DNA from: Phytophthora colocasiae
Taxonomy: Eukaryota; Oomycota; Peronosporomycetes; Peronosporales; Peronosporaceae
Direction: 5' to 3'
DNA: 64,000 nt
Assembly (NCBI GenBank): GCA_018806915.1
Contig: JAGKQI010000031.1
Coordinates: forward strand, 434,001-498,000
Below the pieces are notes generated by a model that saw nothing but the letters and a program-made list of their open reading frames with translations, did no database searches and was not told the origin of the DNA. Position 1 is the first letter of the stretch. Each line of letters begins with the position of its first letter. Both the position numbers and the translations under genes were made by a program. Positions 40,353 to 50,678 of this stretch are shown in pieces.

Positions 40353-41365
40353 TACGGTAAAGAAAAGTGATCTGTCGCACTTCAACTAGTGTGGTTCACA
40401 CAACTATGTGGTCCACCTAACTATCTGACGTTACACTGTAACTTTGCTTGTGTCGACGCAAGCAAAGTTTTTCACTGGTTCAAACTTCGAACAAGTTTGT
40501 CAACATCCCACCAATCGTTTCGTAACGAACAGGCTAGATTTAGCTATAGTTTAACATGGGCGATATGATTGGTTAAATTTCGGGTTAATTTATAAAACCT
40601 GGCACTCGTATTTTTTTGCAGCAAGAAGTTGACCCCAAAAAGAGAGTTGCAGAGTTTGACCAAAAAAAATCGCTCCGTCTGAGGTACCTCTATCACCATG
40701 TCAGACCAGCATTCCAGGCTTATCCGCATTCGCAGTCATAGAATACGTCGTTGAGGTATTCGCCACTCACTGCGGGCGAATGCTAGGGTGAGCTAGACTA
40801 CATAAATTCCTGCTGTTGCTGTTTGACCCAATGCTCGCCCTTGTGGACGACGTGGTTCCGAATTTGCCATAGCAGTGCCACACCATGCTGCAGGCTGCCC
40901 ACCAGATCTGTTGGCTCAAACGCCGATACCGGTACCCATTGACCACATCGAGCCATCCTAGCGGAAATGTAATTTCCTTGGAACCACCCAATATGTTTAC
41001 ATCAGGCTTATGGCTTATGTGCCTACCTGAAGGTGAATCAATTCTGCGGATGCGTTCACCATAGGTAGTACAATTTGAGAGAATAGCAGACTACCTGTAG
41101 TGCTGTAGTACATAGTGAATCACGAAAAAAAGGAACTGTATTCAGGCTGAATCACACTTCAGGACCAATATGTTTACAACTGGCGAGAAAATTATCTTCA
41201 AGATAATAATCCGATTCGGTTCCCATACATGTTATCTTGAAGATTGGATTCGCCCCTTTTTCGGTTCCCAAAACACTTACGTACGGCACACGGCGTCCGT
41301 GGCCATGTTTTTCGTCTCAATCATATTCAATTCAGCTTTCCATCGACCAAGAAGGCTGCGGAGAC
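40353..41365. other. Intergenic region between the oxygenase-like gene and RXLR gene 2
   Basis: About 1 kb without a supported gene. It contains a 30-bp near-perfect palindrome (40440-40469) and, near 41185-41235, two TTATCTTGAAGAT-type motifs, one palindromic, shared with the region before RXLR gene 1. A CTCAATCATATTCAATTC initiator-like stretch lies ~45 bp before the ATG at 41366. Confidence 0.5.
40440..40469. repeat. Near-perfect 30-bp palindrome
   Basis: AACTTTGCTTG and its complement CAAGCAAAGTT flank TGTCGACG, whose centre GTCGAC is itself palindromic. Only one T/G pair breaks symmetry. It could form a cruciform or bind a dimeric factor; it lies ~90 bp upstream of ATG 40352. Confidence 0.8.
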
Positions 41366-42358
41366 ATGCAGTTCTTTTGCGTTGTATTCGTGACGACCGT
41401 TATTGCACTGGCAAGTGTCGATACTGCACGAGGACAATCGAAATTGAGCAACTCCGACTATCCAACAGCTGTTCGTCCCATTGCCAATTCCGCCTACACT
41501 CAAGACACGAGGCTGCTAAGAACCGATGCGACAAAATACGATGAAGATGAAGAGAGAACGATAGCGCTTCCTTCCGGACTGTCGAATGCTTTCTCAAAGA
41601 TCAAGAACTGGTTCTCGAAATTCATCTCGAAAATCAAACTTTCGTTCGGCGAGAAGCGGAAACTCAACGCATGGCTGAAGCAAGGTAAAACGCCAGACGA
41701 AGTGTTCGAGATCCTCAAACTCGATAAAGGGACCAAGGGGCTTTTGGGCAGCCAGAACTTACGAACTTGGAGTGTGTTCATGACCATGTACAACAAGAAG
41801 AACCCGACCAAAATGGTGAATATGCTCGGGACACTCACTAAATACTACGGGAATGAAGCTGTCGCTGTGCTGCTGGAGACGTCACGTCAAGGCAAAACGC
41901 TGTCGCTTGCGAATAGGTTGCAGACTCAGCAATTGATAGGTTGGGCTCAGAACGGACTGAACACGGACATTATGTTCAATCTACTCCGAGTGGGTGAGGG
42001 GAATGTGAAGACGCTCGCTCAGAACAGAGCCTTGAACGTGTGGGTCTACTATTTCAGGCAAATGAATTTCTACAATAATGGCTGGGAAGCAGAGCTGACG
42101 AAGAAGTTGCTGACAGTTTACGATGATATTCCGATGGCGAAGGCGTTTGCAGTCGCAAAAACTGACCCGGGCACGAGATATATAGCGTCTCAACTGCAGC
42201 GTTTCCAGTTCAAGAAGTGGCTAGCAGATAAACTTACGCCGGCAGCACTCCTTGAAAAACTCAAGATGGATAAGACAAAATTATCCTTCGAGCCTACAGT
42301 CGAGGTCTACGTCGCGTACAGTGCATTCTACAAGACATACTCTAAAGCAGTCCGATAA
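41366..42358 (+). CDS. RXLR-dEER effector 2 with tandem W/Y modules (330 aa)
   Basis: ATG at 41366, same length as the 35516 gene and about 95% identical by eye. Signal peptide ~1-23, RLLR at 49-52 and DEDEER at 59-64. Differences are scattered substitutions (for example EER-AIA to EER-TIA, IVFQILRV to IMFNLLRV, FVQNRA to LAQNRA), enriched outside the W/Y core. Intact frame, TAA at 42356-42358. Upstream sequence differs from copy 1 beyond the last ~40 bp, so promoters may not be equivalent. The GyrI-like copy 2 starts 68 bp downstream. Confidence 0.93.
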   Translation: MQFFCVVFVTTVIALASVDTARGQSKLSNSDYPTAVRPIANSAYTQDTRLLRTDATKYDEDEERTIALPSGLSNAFSKIKNWFSKFISKIKLSFGEKRKLNAWLKQGKTPDEVFEILKLDKGTKGLLGSQNLRTWSVFMTMYNKKNPTKMVNMLGTLTKYYGNEAVAVLLETSRQGKTLSLANRLQTQQLIGWAQNGLNTDIMFNLLRVGEGNVKTLAQNRALNVWVYYFRQMNFYNNGWEAELTKKLLTVYDDIPMAKAFAVAKTDPGTRYIASQLQRFQFKKWLADKLTPAALLEKLKMDKTKLSFEPTVEVYVAYSAFYKTYSKAVR

Positions 42359-42426
42359 GTGTAACATGGTTTGGAGTCCTATACATAAGCGGCAGAATCT
42401 TTTGCGACTACTCGTTGGTTGGCAAG

Positions 42427-42678
42427 ATGTCGGAGTGTGAAGCTGTTGTTGTTGCTGCTGTTGAAGCTGTAGGGAAGCCGCCAGTCATTAAGAATCTTCC
42501 AGAAGTGCGGGTGTTGGCTCTACGTGCTATTATCCCTAACTACCGAGCGCAAAGGACATTGTGGGATCAAGTTCTAGTATTTGCCAGAGCTCAAGGCCTC
42601 GCCATTGCTGGGCCATGCTTGACTATCTACTATGACGAAGGCTACAAGGAGAAAGATGTCGACGCTGAGGTGTGTCTC
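42427..42678 (+). pseudogene. GyrI-like gene copy 2, 5' part, split by element B'
   Basis: ATG at 42427 (MSECEAVVVAAVEAV). 84 intact codons run through GPCLTIYYD and DVDAEVCL to the B' insertion at 42679. The 3' part continues in frame at 54636 (PIANDAQ...). Target duplication GTCTC is at 42674-42678 and 54631-54635. In copy 1 the corresponding middle segment is inverted. Confidence 0.8.
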
Positions 42679-43071
42679 TGTAGTGGATGGCGGCTTTAAA
42701 AGCCCAACCATGACCACCGTATTGCAGTCGAGTACAACATGTGCTTGAAGGCAGCTACAGTGCTGTGGCTGACCTGCACTTGGAATGCCTGCTGATAGCA
42801 AATAGTGGCTGAGTTGGCATTAAAGCTGTTATAGCAGCCTGTACTCAGGCTGGTAAGCGTTGAAGTTGTGAACACCTGCCGTGGCCGAGCAGAACGCCCC
42901 ACTAGGACGCTGGTGGCGGCGATGTAGTGTAGCGATTCGACATGCATGTTTTCCTAGTTCACTTTTACATTTACGATCAAGTCGACAACTACAATACACT
43001 CGGCTAGACAACTGAAGGAAGTGCCAGCTTCCCCTACCGGTGTTAGAGTTTTTCAAGTGCGACCTACTACA
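42679..43071 (+). repeat. Element B' 5' LTR, 393 bp
   Basis: Same sequence as 54238-54630 and, reversed, as 22188-22580. The next bases form the AAAGAATTCTTT palindrome. Confidence 0.92.
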
Positions 43072-43082
43072 AAGAATTCTTT
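43071..43082. other. Palindrome next to the 5' LTR of element B'
   Basis: AAAGAATTCTTT starting at the last LTR base, as in A, B and D. Confidence 0.75.
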
Positions 43083-43098
43083 AGTGATCAAGGTCAAA

Positions 43099-45630
43099 AT
43101 GACAAGATCTACGAGGAACAACCTGACGGCAAGTGTACCTTCCAGTACACCAACGGATGACTCGTCTACAGTGCCAATGGCACTGTTCATGCCCCTCGCA
43201 GCACCGCAACTCAAGAGCACGTCCCATGCAGCGCTCGTGCAATGGAGAAAACTGCGGAGTGAATATGAAGACGAGGTAGCGATGCGCTGCAAGAACGATT
43301 CAGACAAAATGGCAGAAATCCTCGTGAGCGTTAAGAAATCATTCGACTCGAGGCTCCTTGCTGCCTGGTGCGACTTTGAGTGGGAAATCAATGTTGCTGA
43401 CGTCACCGACGATTTCATCTTGAAAAAGATTGATGAGATCATTTCCTCCATCAAAAACAAATCCGTGCCCGACGTAGCTGCTTTGTTCAAGGAGAACGTC
43501 GTCATGGATATGCGAGAGTCAGATGTACGAGAGCGGGTGATGCAATATTTTGTCAGGAGCCGTGAGTTCATCGATGAACAAGGTTGGCAAGGGTTTTTCA
43601 CTGGAAAGGAAGGGCCCCGATTGAAGTGCAAATTGCTGGTGGATTCGCTAGAGCCACGCAGTCTCCGCGATGAAGTTGCTGCCATCCTGAAGTATCAGAA
43701 CCGGGCGGCCAAGGAGGACGAAAAAGAGCTGTTTAGGCTCATCTTGGAGAAAGCTCTTGATCAAGACAGAGATTTTCAACGTCGTAAGCGCTCCCACGGC
43801 AAGGATACTTCTGAGACAAGGCGAAAGGATAACCAGTCTGAAAGTATTAACAGCCAACAACGTACAAAGTACCGCAAGATAGAACGTGGTGACAAGTCTA
43901 CTGCGAAGAATAACGGTTCAAGGGTTAACCAAGGACAGAGGAAACCCTAAAAATTAGACACTACCCCTCCGACTGGTGGATGTCTAAAATGCAAAGGTGA
44001 CCATTGGCTTATCCACTGCAAGGAAGCCTCTGGCGATGAGAAGAAGGAGCTGCTTCGCCAAATGCATGAACGGCGCAACCAGAACAAAGGGCTGAAGCAG
44101 ACAGGGCGCGATGCGTGAAAATTAAAGCGCATCCGGGACTGCCTCTCAAAGCATGATAACACCATAGTGCTGGACGGGAGGTTGCCCATGCCCTACTGCG
44201 CTGATTCTGGGGCTGAGATGAGCATCATAAGTGCTCGGAAGCTGAAGGAGCTTCGCGAGTTAGGTAGTCTCGTGCAAACTACCAAGCTGAAGCGTGCTAT
44301 TACATGTCAGACAGTTGGCAAACACGAGCTGACTGCTGATCGAACAGTGAATATGCACATCCTGTTGCATACAGCGGCTGGACCAGTGAGGCCTGTGAAA
44401 CCGTTTGACGTGCTGGTCATCGAGGAAGATGAAGATGAGTTCATCCTCGGTGAGGATATACTGGATGATTTAGGTATCAGCATTGACCGGCAACTTGAAC
44501 AGCTAGCACGCCAAAGCAAATCAGAGGACGATGATCTGACTGCTTCCACTGACGAGACCTGGATCGGTTGTGTACCGGATGAGGAGGTACGACAAGCAGT
44601 GGAGACGATGATTAGCAAGGCAATTGAGAATGGTTTCCCACCCGACAAGGAGGATAAGCTACGTACCATAGTGTTCATGTATGACATTTGGCGACTTCGA
44701 TTGGGGCCAGATCCACCTGCAAAAGTGCCGCCACTAGATATTCGACTGAAGAAGGTGCAACACCGTATCGTTGTAAACCAAGGCAGTATCCACCCCATCT
44801 GAGGAAATTCCTAAAGGAGTTTAATGAAGATCTGGTGCGACTCGGCTGGGTATTCGAGAATCCATCCAGCCGATGGGCATGTCCAGCGCTGCCGGTTCGT
44901 AAGCCAGGAAAAGAAGACTACAGACAAACGAACGACTACCGGCCTGTCAATGCTTTGACAGAACCGATTGCAGGCGTGATGCCAGTACTTCAAGTGATAA
45001 CGGAGCACGTCCGAGACATGGAGTTCTTTGGTCTTTTTGACTTCATAAAAGGCTTTTGGCAATTGCCACTTGCGAAAGCCTGTCAGGAGATCCTAAGCTA
45101 CATGACTGACGCCAAAGTTTTCACTCCAACACGGGTCCCACAAGGATGTTGTGATGCTGCACTACATTTCCAAGTCACGATGGAAACTTGTTTCAAGAAG
45201 TTGCTCTACAAACATCTCCTGATTTGGATAGATGATCTTTTGCTTTACGCTGCGACTGTGGATACCTATTTGGAGAAACTGGAGGAACTTTTTTCGCTCA
45301 TGAACGATTTTGGCCTGAAGCTAAGTGCTGCAAAGTCGAGTTTGTTTCAGCGCTCGGTGAAATGGTGTGGGAAGATAATTAATGGGGAAGGAGTCAAACA
45401 CGATCCGGACCGGATTAAAACCCTGAGGGAGATGCCACTACCAACAACCGCTGGAGAGCTCCAGCAATTTCTGTGCGCTTGCAATTGGATGCGTGATAGT
45501 TTGATTAGCTATGCCATCCATGTGAAAACCCTGCAACAGCGTCTAGACCTAGCGTTAGGGGCTGGAAAGAGAACGAAACGTGCTGCAAATAAGATTGCAG
45601 TAACGTTCACAACCGAGGAACAGGCAGCTT
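43099..45630 (+). pseudogene. Element B' gag and N-terminal pol, inactivated
   Basis: ATG at 43099. Gag is intact to 43950, where GAA has become TAA relative to B. The zinc knuckle CLKCKGDHWLIHC follows in the same frame, then TGA at about 44116 (shared with B), protease ADSGAE (44200-44220), a frameshift near 44754, and RT with WIDDLLLYAA. Coding stops at 45630 where element E enters after TTEEQAA. The rest is at 51897. Confidence 0.9.
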
Positions 45631-45773
45631 GTCGGTTGCGGAGGAAACGGATGAAAAGGAGTTGCGGACGAAAGCAAAGTTTCCCAATGTCGTTAGTGAA
45701 TCTATAGATAGCTACGAGAGTTCAAGAGGAGTGAGCACTAGGCTCATTTCTCAAATCTCCAGGCCTCAGCTAA
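45631..45773 (+). repeat. Element E repeat A1, 143 bp
   Basis: GTCGGTTGCGGAGG...CCTCAGCTAA, repeated exactly at 51689-51831. Confidence 0.9.
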
Positions 45774-45818
45774 AACCTCCAAGGAACCTTTGTCGGACGT
45801 CTTCACCTTCAGGCTTCG

Positions 45819-47771
45819 ATGGCGCCACGTTATTTTTATCTTCGACCAGGCATTTTCAGCGCCGTTGGTTTCACCTACGGCCGAGTTGCGGGGACGTGTG
45901 CCAGTGGAGGCTTGCTCAAGGTGAAGCTTGTGCGAAGTGGGCGTTGGAAAGAGCAGCAAGCTGAGACGGTTGAGCTGAAGGAGGAAGAGATAGCACATCG
46001 AATCGTCACTGCTGAGGAAGCAATGGATGGCGCAGGGACTTTTGTCGGCAGCGTAATCTGTACCTCCCGAGTGCGGCCCGGAGGCCCTCGAGTGTGGGAC
46101 TATGGGCTAGTGGTTGGCTACAAGTGGGACGCTGGAAATCAAGTAGGGCTACTAGATGTGAATTTCGGTTGTACAGAGGTTGCTGTGGAGTACAGGCCGG
46201 ATTACACTCAAGATGTCGCTGTAGAGGTCTATGCAATGCAGCCATGTGGAGGGGTCAGTACCAGCCTCATGATGCCGCAGGAAATGATGAGGGTCCACGA
46301 ACGTGTGTATAATGCCTTTAATGGTCTTGGGGAAACCGCTACACGTGACGCGAAGAAACTTCTCGATGATATTGGGGTTAAAGCCATTGACGAGACCAAG
46401 ATGGTGCCACTATTGGATATTGGGAGCTTTGACGTTTCGCAATTAACGATTCGCCACATTCTGGACTATGTGTTTTACAAGGAGGGCGGCCGGCCGTCGC
46501 CAAGGGGCGTTCAATTTGGTGATACAATCTTTGATGTTGTCGAACATCAACTCAACAACGCTCCACTACCACCGAAACGCAACGCGTACGACGCGACAGC
46601 GACGGACGCTGCTTTGAGCGATGGTTTAAGTGAGTCAGAGGACGACGAGAACGCAACTCCGCTTAAGGAAACTACGGGACCACCCAAGAAGCGAAGACGA
46701 TTAAAAGAAAGCAATCGAATTACGCCCAAACCGATTAGGAGCCCTCCAGTTGTTTGTGCTCGAGGCTTGGAGCTGGAAGAAGACATTGACCAGCTCACTT
46801 CAATACGAAGAACAGATCCAATCTTGCACTCCTCGTCACAAATCGGAGTTAGCAGCACTGAGGAAGTTGGAAATAAGCATGAGTTCCAAGCGTCGAGCAC
46901 ACAGACAGCGATCCATCTCGTCCTCGCTACCGGTAAGTACGCTTGTATGACTGCTCAACGGTTTATGGAGTTTGTTCAGATTTATTGGAAAAAATTCGGC
47001 TTTTTCCCACACCCTGCTGTCCTGCGAGGCTTATACGGTTGGGATTTTGGCACTAGAGGCCTTTCGGTGCTACATTTCGTACGTGTGACGGAGATTGAAA
47101 AACGAGAACGTGTCAGACGTTGTGACATGAGCGACTTCTCGAAGAAGAATGTGCTTCCCGTGCCAACAGAGGCTGCTAGTTTTGCGGAGCTGGTTGGAGC
47201 AGTCGAAGTACTCTGCAACATTGCCAGGCAGCTCTACCAACCGGAAGTATATCTGACGCTTGAAGCTGCGTTAAGGTTTCTAGGAGAGCTGCGAGTTACG
47301 GAATTGCCCATATCAGCAGGTTCACTAACTGAAATTACGTCCTGGATTGACGATCAGTTGGAATTATTCCGAGTCTACACTGTTGATGGCAATTGGGATA
47401 CGACAAAGTCGATAAAAGATCATTTCTCTGCGTCGCATGAGTCGTTTGTTCGTGTCCATCAAGCGATACTTCGTCAAGACGTACTCACCATGGTAAAAGC
47501 CGCAAGAGCTGGACCGGGAAGAAGTTCCCGTGGGTTTCGAGCACATACACAGGAAAAACGGGTGTCTATTCCAGCAGAAGTTCGTAAGGTGCTACCTAAG
47601 CAGGGCCAAAAGGAAATCTGTTTGCGCTTTCTGTCGGCTCAAGGTTGCAGAGGTAGAGACGGCAATTGTATTATCAAGCACCTTTGTCATTTCAAGCCTG
47701 CTACCTTGCCAGACGTCGCTCGGGAGTTTATCGTCAATCATTACGGTGGCTTATCGAAGGACATGGAATGA
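45819..47771 (+). CDS. Element E ORF1, Gag-like protein with CCCH finger (650 aa)
   Basis: ATG at 45819, 46 bp after repeat A1. No enzymatic motif. A basic stretch PPKKRRRLKESNR near residue 290 could be a nuclear signal, and near the C-terminus CLRFLSAQGCRGRDGNCIIKH fits a CCCH zinc finger (C-X8-C-X6-C-X3-H) suited to RNA binding. ORF1 of DIRS-group elements is assumed to be Gag-like. It ends at TGA 47769-47771, and the next ORF is in the same frame with no other stop between. Confidence 0.75.
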   Translation: MAPRYFYLRPGIFSAVGFTYGRVAGTCASGGLLKVKLVRSGRWKEQQAETVELKEEEIAHRIVTAEEAMDGAGTFVGSVICTSRVRPGGPRVWDYGLVVGYKWDAGNQVGLLDVNFGCTEVAVEYRPDYTQDVAVEVYAMQPCGGVSTSLMMPQEMMRVHERVYNAFNGLGETATRDAKKLLDDIGVKAIDETKMVPLLDIGSFDVSQLTIRHILDYVFYKEGGRPSPRGVQFGDTIFDVVEHQLNNAPLPPKRNAYDATATDAALSDGLSESEDDENATPLKETTGPPKKRRRLKESNRITPKPIRSPPVVCARGLELEEDIDQLTSIRRTDPILHSSSQIGVSSTEEVGNKHEFQASSTQTAIHLVLATGKYACMTAQRFMEFVQIYWKKFGFFPHPAVLRGLYGWDFGTRGLSVLHFVRVTEIEKRERVRRCDMSDFSKKNVLPVPTEAASFAELVGAVEVLCNIARQLYQPEVYLTLEAALRFLGELRVTELPISAGSLTEITSWIDDQLELFRVYTVDGNWDTTKSIKDHFSASHESFVRVHQAILRQDVLTMVKAARAGPGRSSRGFRAHTQEKRVSIPAEVRKVLPKQGQKEICLRFLSAQGCRGRDGNCIIKHLCHFKPATLPDVAREFIVNHYGGLSKDME

Positions 47772-47810
47772 TGGTGTCAGGAGTTGTACTCAGGTCTAAC
47801 CACTCCACAG

Positions 47811-50678
47811 ATGAAGGACCTGTCCATGGATGTGTACCAACCTATGGAAGCACCAGAATTTGCGGATTCGGCAAAAACAGCTATTGGGTTTGGGCAAATG
47901 GCCGTGAAGGACACTAGTGGTCACGATATGCGAGAATTGACATCTCCTTCACGTTCAACCAACTCCAGAACGCTAGGTGTCCTCGTTTCGGCGTCGATAT
48001 CCACCCAGGGAGCGCTCGGAAGGAACAATCCTTTGAGACCCTCCGACGACGGACTACTTAGTAGGATCAATCCTGTTAGTCCGTCTACCACTGGACCACT
48101 CAGCAGGATCAATCCTGTAAGTCCGTCCTCCATTGGACCACTCAACAGGATCAATCCTGTTAGTCCGTCTACCATTGGACCACTCAGCAGGAACATTCCT
48201 GTTAGTCCGTTCACCACTGGCCCATTCAGTAGGATCATTCCTATGAATCCGCCTACCAATGGATTACTCAACAAGATCAATCTTGTGAGTCCGTCCAACA
48301 TTGGCCTACTTGAAAGGATCATTCCTTCAAGCTCGTCCACCTTGAGAGCACCCGATACGATCAATATCCCGAAACGGTCCACCTTCGACTCAGTTGTTAC
48401 AAGCAGAGTTCTCATTCAACCAGCAGCGTTGCCCCTTGTACCTCAAACATCACCCAGGCTATGCTTACGGACGGAAAAATTGTCCGGAAGCGAACTCTCG
48501 CAATGCAGCTCTTTGGGGAATCACAGCTCCAGCGGTGATGAAGAATTGAAATGTTCGTCGAGATGCAACTCTGCTACACTTGCAGATTTCATAAGATCCA
48601 AGCAAAAGCATTACGATCGAACTACACTTATTCGCCGGCGTATAGCGGCAGTACATACGGAGTCAGCGCAAGAGGCACTAAATTCGGTACTCAAGGAGCA
48701 TGGGCTTTCACCACCAAAAGCTATGCCCGCTGCGACTGTGAGGAATGGCAGCGTGAAATACTTAATCGATCGGAACAAGCAGTCCGCTTATAGTCAGCTT
48801 ATTCGGAAAACGGGTATGCAGCTACCTGCCTTTGTGCGTATATTGCGCAATGAAACAGAGATTGATCCACGACCAAACAAGTCGCTCGAAGTTCCTTCGA
48901 ATGCGAGTTCCTGGAACAGCTATCCGCATAGATCGAGATGGTACAGCATTGTACACAATGGAGTTACACCTGAGTGGAAGTCTGCATTTCCGAAACAGAG
49001 CGTGCCTCCTCCTAATCACGGGTCGGCGAAACGTGCTCTCAACGTGATAATCAAACATCTACGGGCAGGACAAGATGCTAACCGATATCTCATCCTCGAC
49101 ATCGATTTGCTTTCGTCGCTACAGGATGTAACTTGCAGTCCATTCGGCGCTGTTCAAAAAGGAGACATTGATCTGACAGTGGATGCCCGAATCATTCATG
49201 ATTTATCATTCCCGCCCGGCGAATCTGTCAATGACAACACCACTTCGGATCTTGATGTTGAGGTTTCGTACGACGGTGCGGACGCACTGTCTAATCGTGT
49301 ACTAGATGTGGCCAAAATATTCCCGGAGCTACAACGGATGATGACTGGAGATGTAAATGGAGCATTCCGTCACATTCCAATAGCAGCCATTGCTGTGGGT
49401 CGCTTTGCCGGAACGATTCCTGAGTTGGGAATACTTATTGTCGATCTTTGTTGTCCTTTTGGATGGAAAAATTCCCCGTCATCGTACTGGGTTGCTGGGG
49501 CAGCAATCAACCACCTGTATTCGAACTCAGCTCCCGAATGGCCTTGTCAGCCACAAGCAGCACGCCTCAATTTTGATGCGAAGGCTTGGTGCGACGACCA
49601 CGTATGCATTGAACCAGACATTGGTTCTCGACTGTCGGAAGCCCACATTGCACTTAGGCAGTCTATGGTGGCTGTTCTAGGCCCCAATGCTTGCAATGAC
49701 AAGAAATTCACGAGTTGGTTCACTTGTGGCCGTGCACTCGGATTGGAGTGGGATCTATCTGCCCTTACGATATCTATGCCTAAAGAGAAGGTGGCGAAGG
49801 CCACGCAGCGCGTTAAGGAAATGTTGGGACGTCGTCGAACGACGCGGACACATTTGCAAAAACTCCTCGGTAGTCTCCGGCATGTGGTTACTTGCATACG
49901 CCAAGCATCACCGTTCTTTCAACGTGTCGCGTCATTAGCGAGAAAAGCGCCACGATTCGGTGCGGTGGATCTGTCAGAGGACGCGAAGGATGACTTGAAA
50001 TGGTTTACACTAATTATCAACACTAGCAAGTTAAATGCAATTCCATTGTCAAGATTCACGCGACGACAGGAGCCCGACTTCCATGTGCAAATGGACGCCA
50101 GCGATTATGGCCTTTGTGCTTTGTTTCCTGCTAAGAGAGAGTTTCTGCAAGTGGAATTCACAAAACGAGAAAAGGATCTCATACAAGGCGGCGCTCAGGA
50201 CCTCTCCATCAACGTTCGAGAATTGATGAGCGCTGTATTTGCTGCAATTGTTTGGAGTCACTATTGGCATGTTCCGAGTCGCGCCAAGGAGATGCACGTC
50301 AGATTTTGGATTGATAACACTTCTGCGGTGGCTTGGGTAACTACAGGTCAAGCAGGAATCACCACGCGCAGCTACTGCTTCGACTTCTCGGATTATGCGA
50401 AGTACATCATAATTTCTATTCGTCGTCGTCGCATGTGGCTGGTCAAGATAACGAAATGGCTGACGCAGGAAGCAGGGTGTGGCAGTCGACTTCACACGCG
50501 GCTACGTTTGCTAACTTATCTTCTGGATGGTCACAGGTGCAGATCCCGGACGGCTCTCGCGATCTCTCGCGTCTTTGGGCGCTCTACTACGAACAGGGGC
50601 ACTTGCACGATCATCCAGGAAGCATTATTCCCGCGCTTGGGCTCAATGGGTCGCGTGGTGTGTAATGATGCATTATAG
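47811..50678 (+). CDS. Element E ORF2, reverse transcriptase-RNase H (DIRS type)
   Basis: First ATG in frame at 47811. The N-terminal third is unstructured and holds ~15-residue tandem repeats (GPLSRINPVSPSTT type, ~48053-48345). The RT domain follows, with SPFGAVQKGDIDLTVDARII, MTGDVNGAFRHI, CCPFGWKNSPSSY and WCDDHVCI in place of YxDD, as in DIRS-group RTs. RNase H begins at VQMDASDYGLCAL and has NVRELMSAVF and FWIDNTSAVAW. Its last motif (HVAGQDNEMADAGSRVW) is in another frame from about 50375, so RNase H is either frameshifted or expressed in overlapping frames. Confidence 0.85.
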   Translation: MKDLSMDVYQPMEAPEFADSAKTAIGFGQMAVKDTSGHDMRELTSPSRSTNSRTLGVLVSASISTQGALGRNNPLRPSDDGLLSRINPVSPSTTGPLSRINPVSPSSIGPLNRINPVSPSTIGPLSRNIPVSPFTTGPFSRIIPMNPPTNGLLNKINLVSPSNIGLLERIIPSSSSTLRAPDTINIPKRSTFDSVVTSRVLIQPAALPLVPQTSPRLCLRTEKLSGSELSQCSSLGNHSSSGDEELKCSSRCNSATLADFIRSKQKHYDRTTLIRRRIAAVHTESAQEALNSVLKEHGLSPPKAMPAATVRNGSVKYLIDRNKQSAYSQLIRKTGMQLPAFVRILRNETEIDPRPNKSLEVPSNASSWNSYPHRSRWYSIVHNGVTPEWKSAFPKQSVPPPNHGSAKRALNVIIKHLRAGQDANRYLILDIDLLSSLQDVTCSPFGAVQKGDIDLTVDARIIHDLSFPPGESVNDNTTSDLDVEVSYDGADALSNRVLDVAKIFPELQRMMTGDVNGAFRHIPIAAIAVGRFAGTIPELGILIVDLCCPFGWKNSPSSYWVAGAAINHLYSNSAPEWPCQPQAARLNFDAKAWCDDHVCIEPDIGSRLSEAHIALRQSMVAVLGPNACNDKKFTSWFTCGRALGLEWDLSALTISMPKEKVAKATQRVKEMLGRRRTTRTHLQKLLGSLRHVVTCIRQASPFFQRVASLARKAPRFGAVDLSEDAKDDLKWFTLIINTSKLNAIPLSRFTRRQEPDFHVQMDASDYGLCALFPAKREFLQVEFTKREKDLIQGGAQDLSINVRELMSAVFAAIVWSHYWHVPSRAKEMHVRFWIDNTSAVAWVTTGQAGITTRSYCFDFSDYAKYIIISIRRRRMWLVKITKWLTQEAGCGSRLHTRLRLLTYLLDGHRCRSRTALAISRVFGRSTTNRGTCTIIQEALFPRLGSMGRVVCNDAL
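48053..48345 (+). repeat. ~45-bp tandem repeat in ORF2 of element E
   Basis: About six and a half degenerate 45-bp units encoding (G)PLSRINPVSPSTTG-type 15-residue repeats. The first three are nearly exact and the later ones diverge. Confidence 0.85.
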
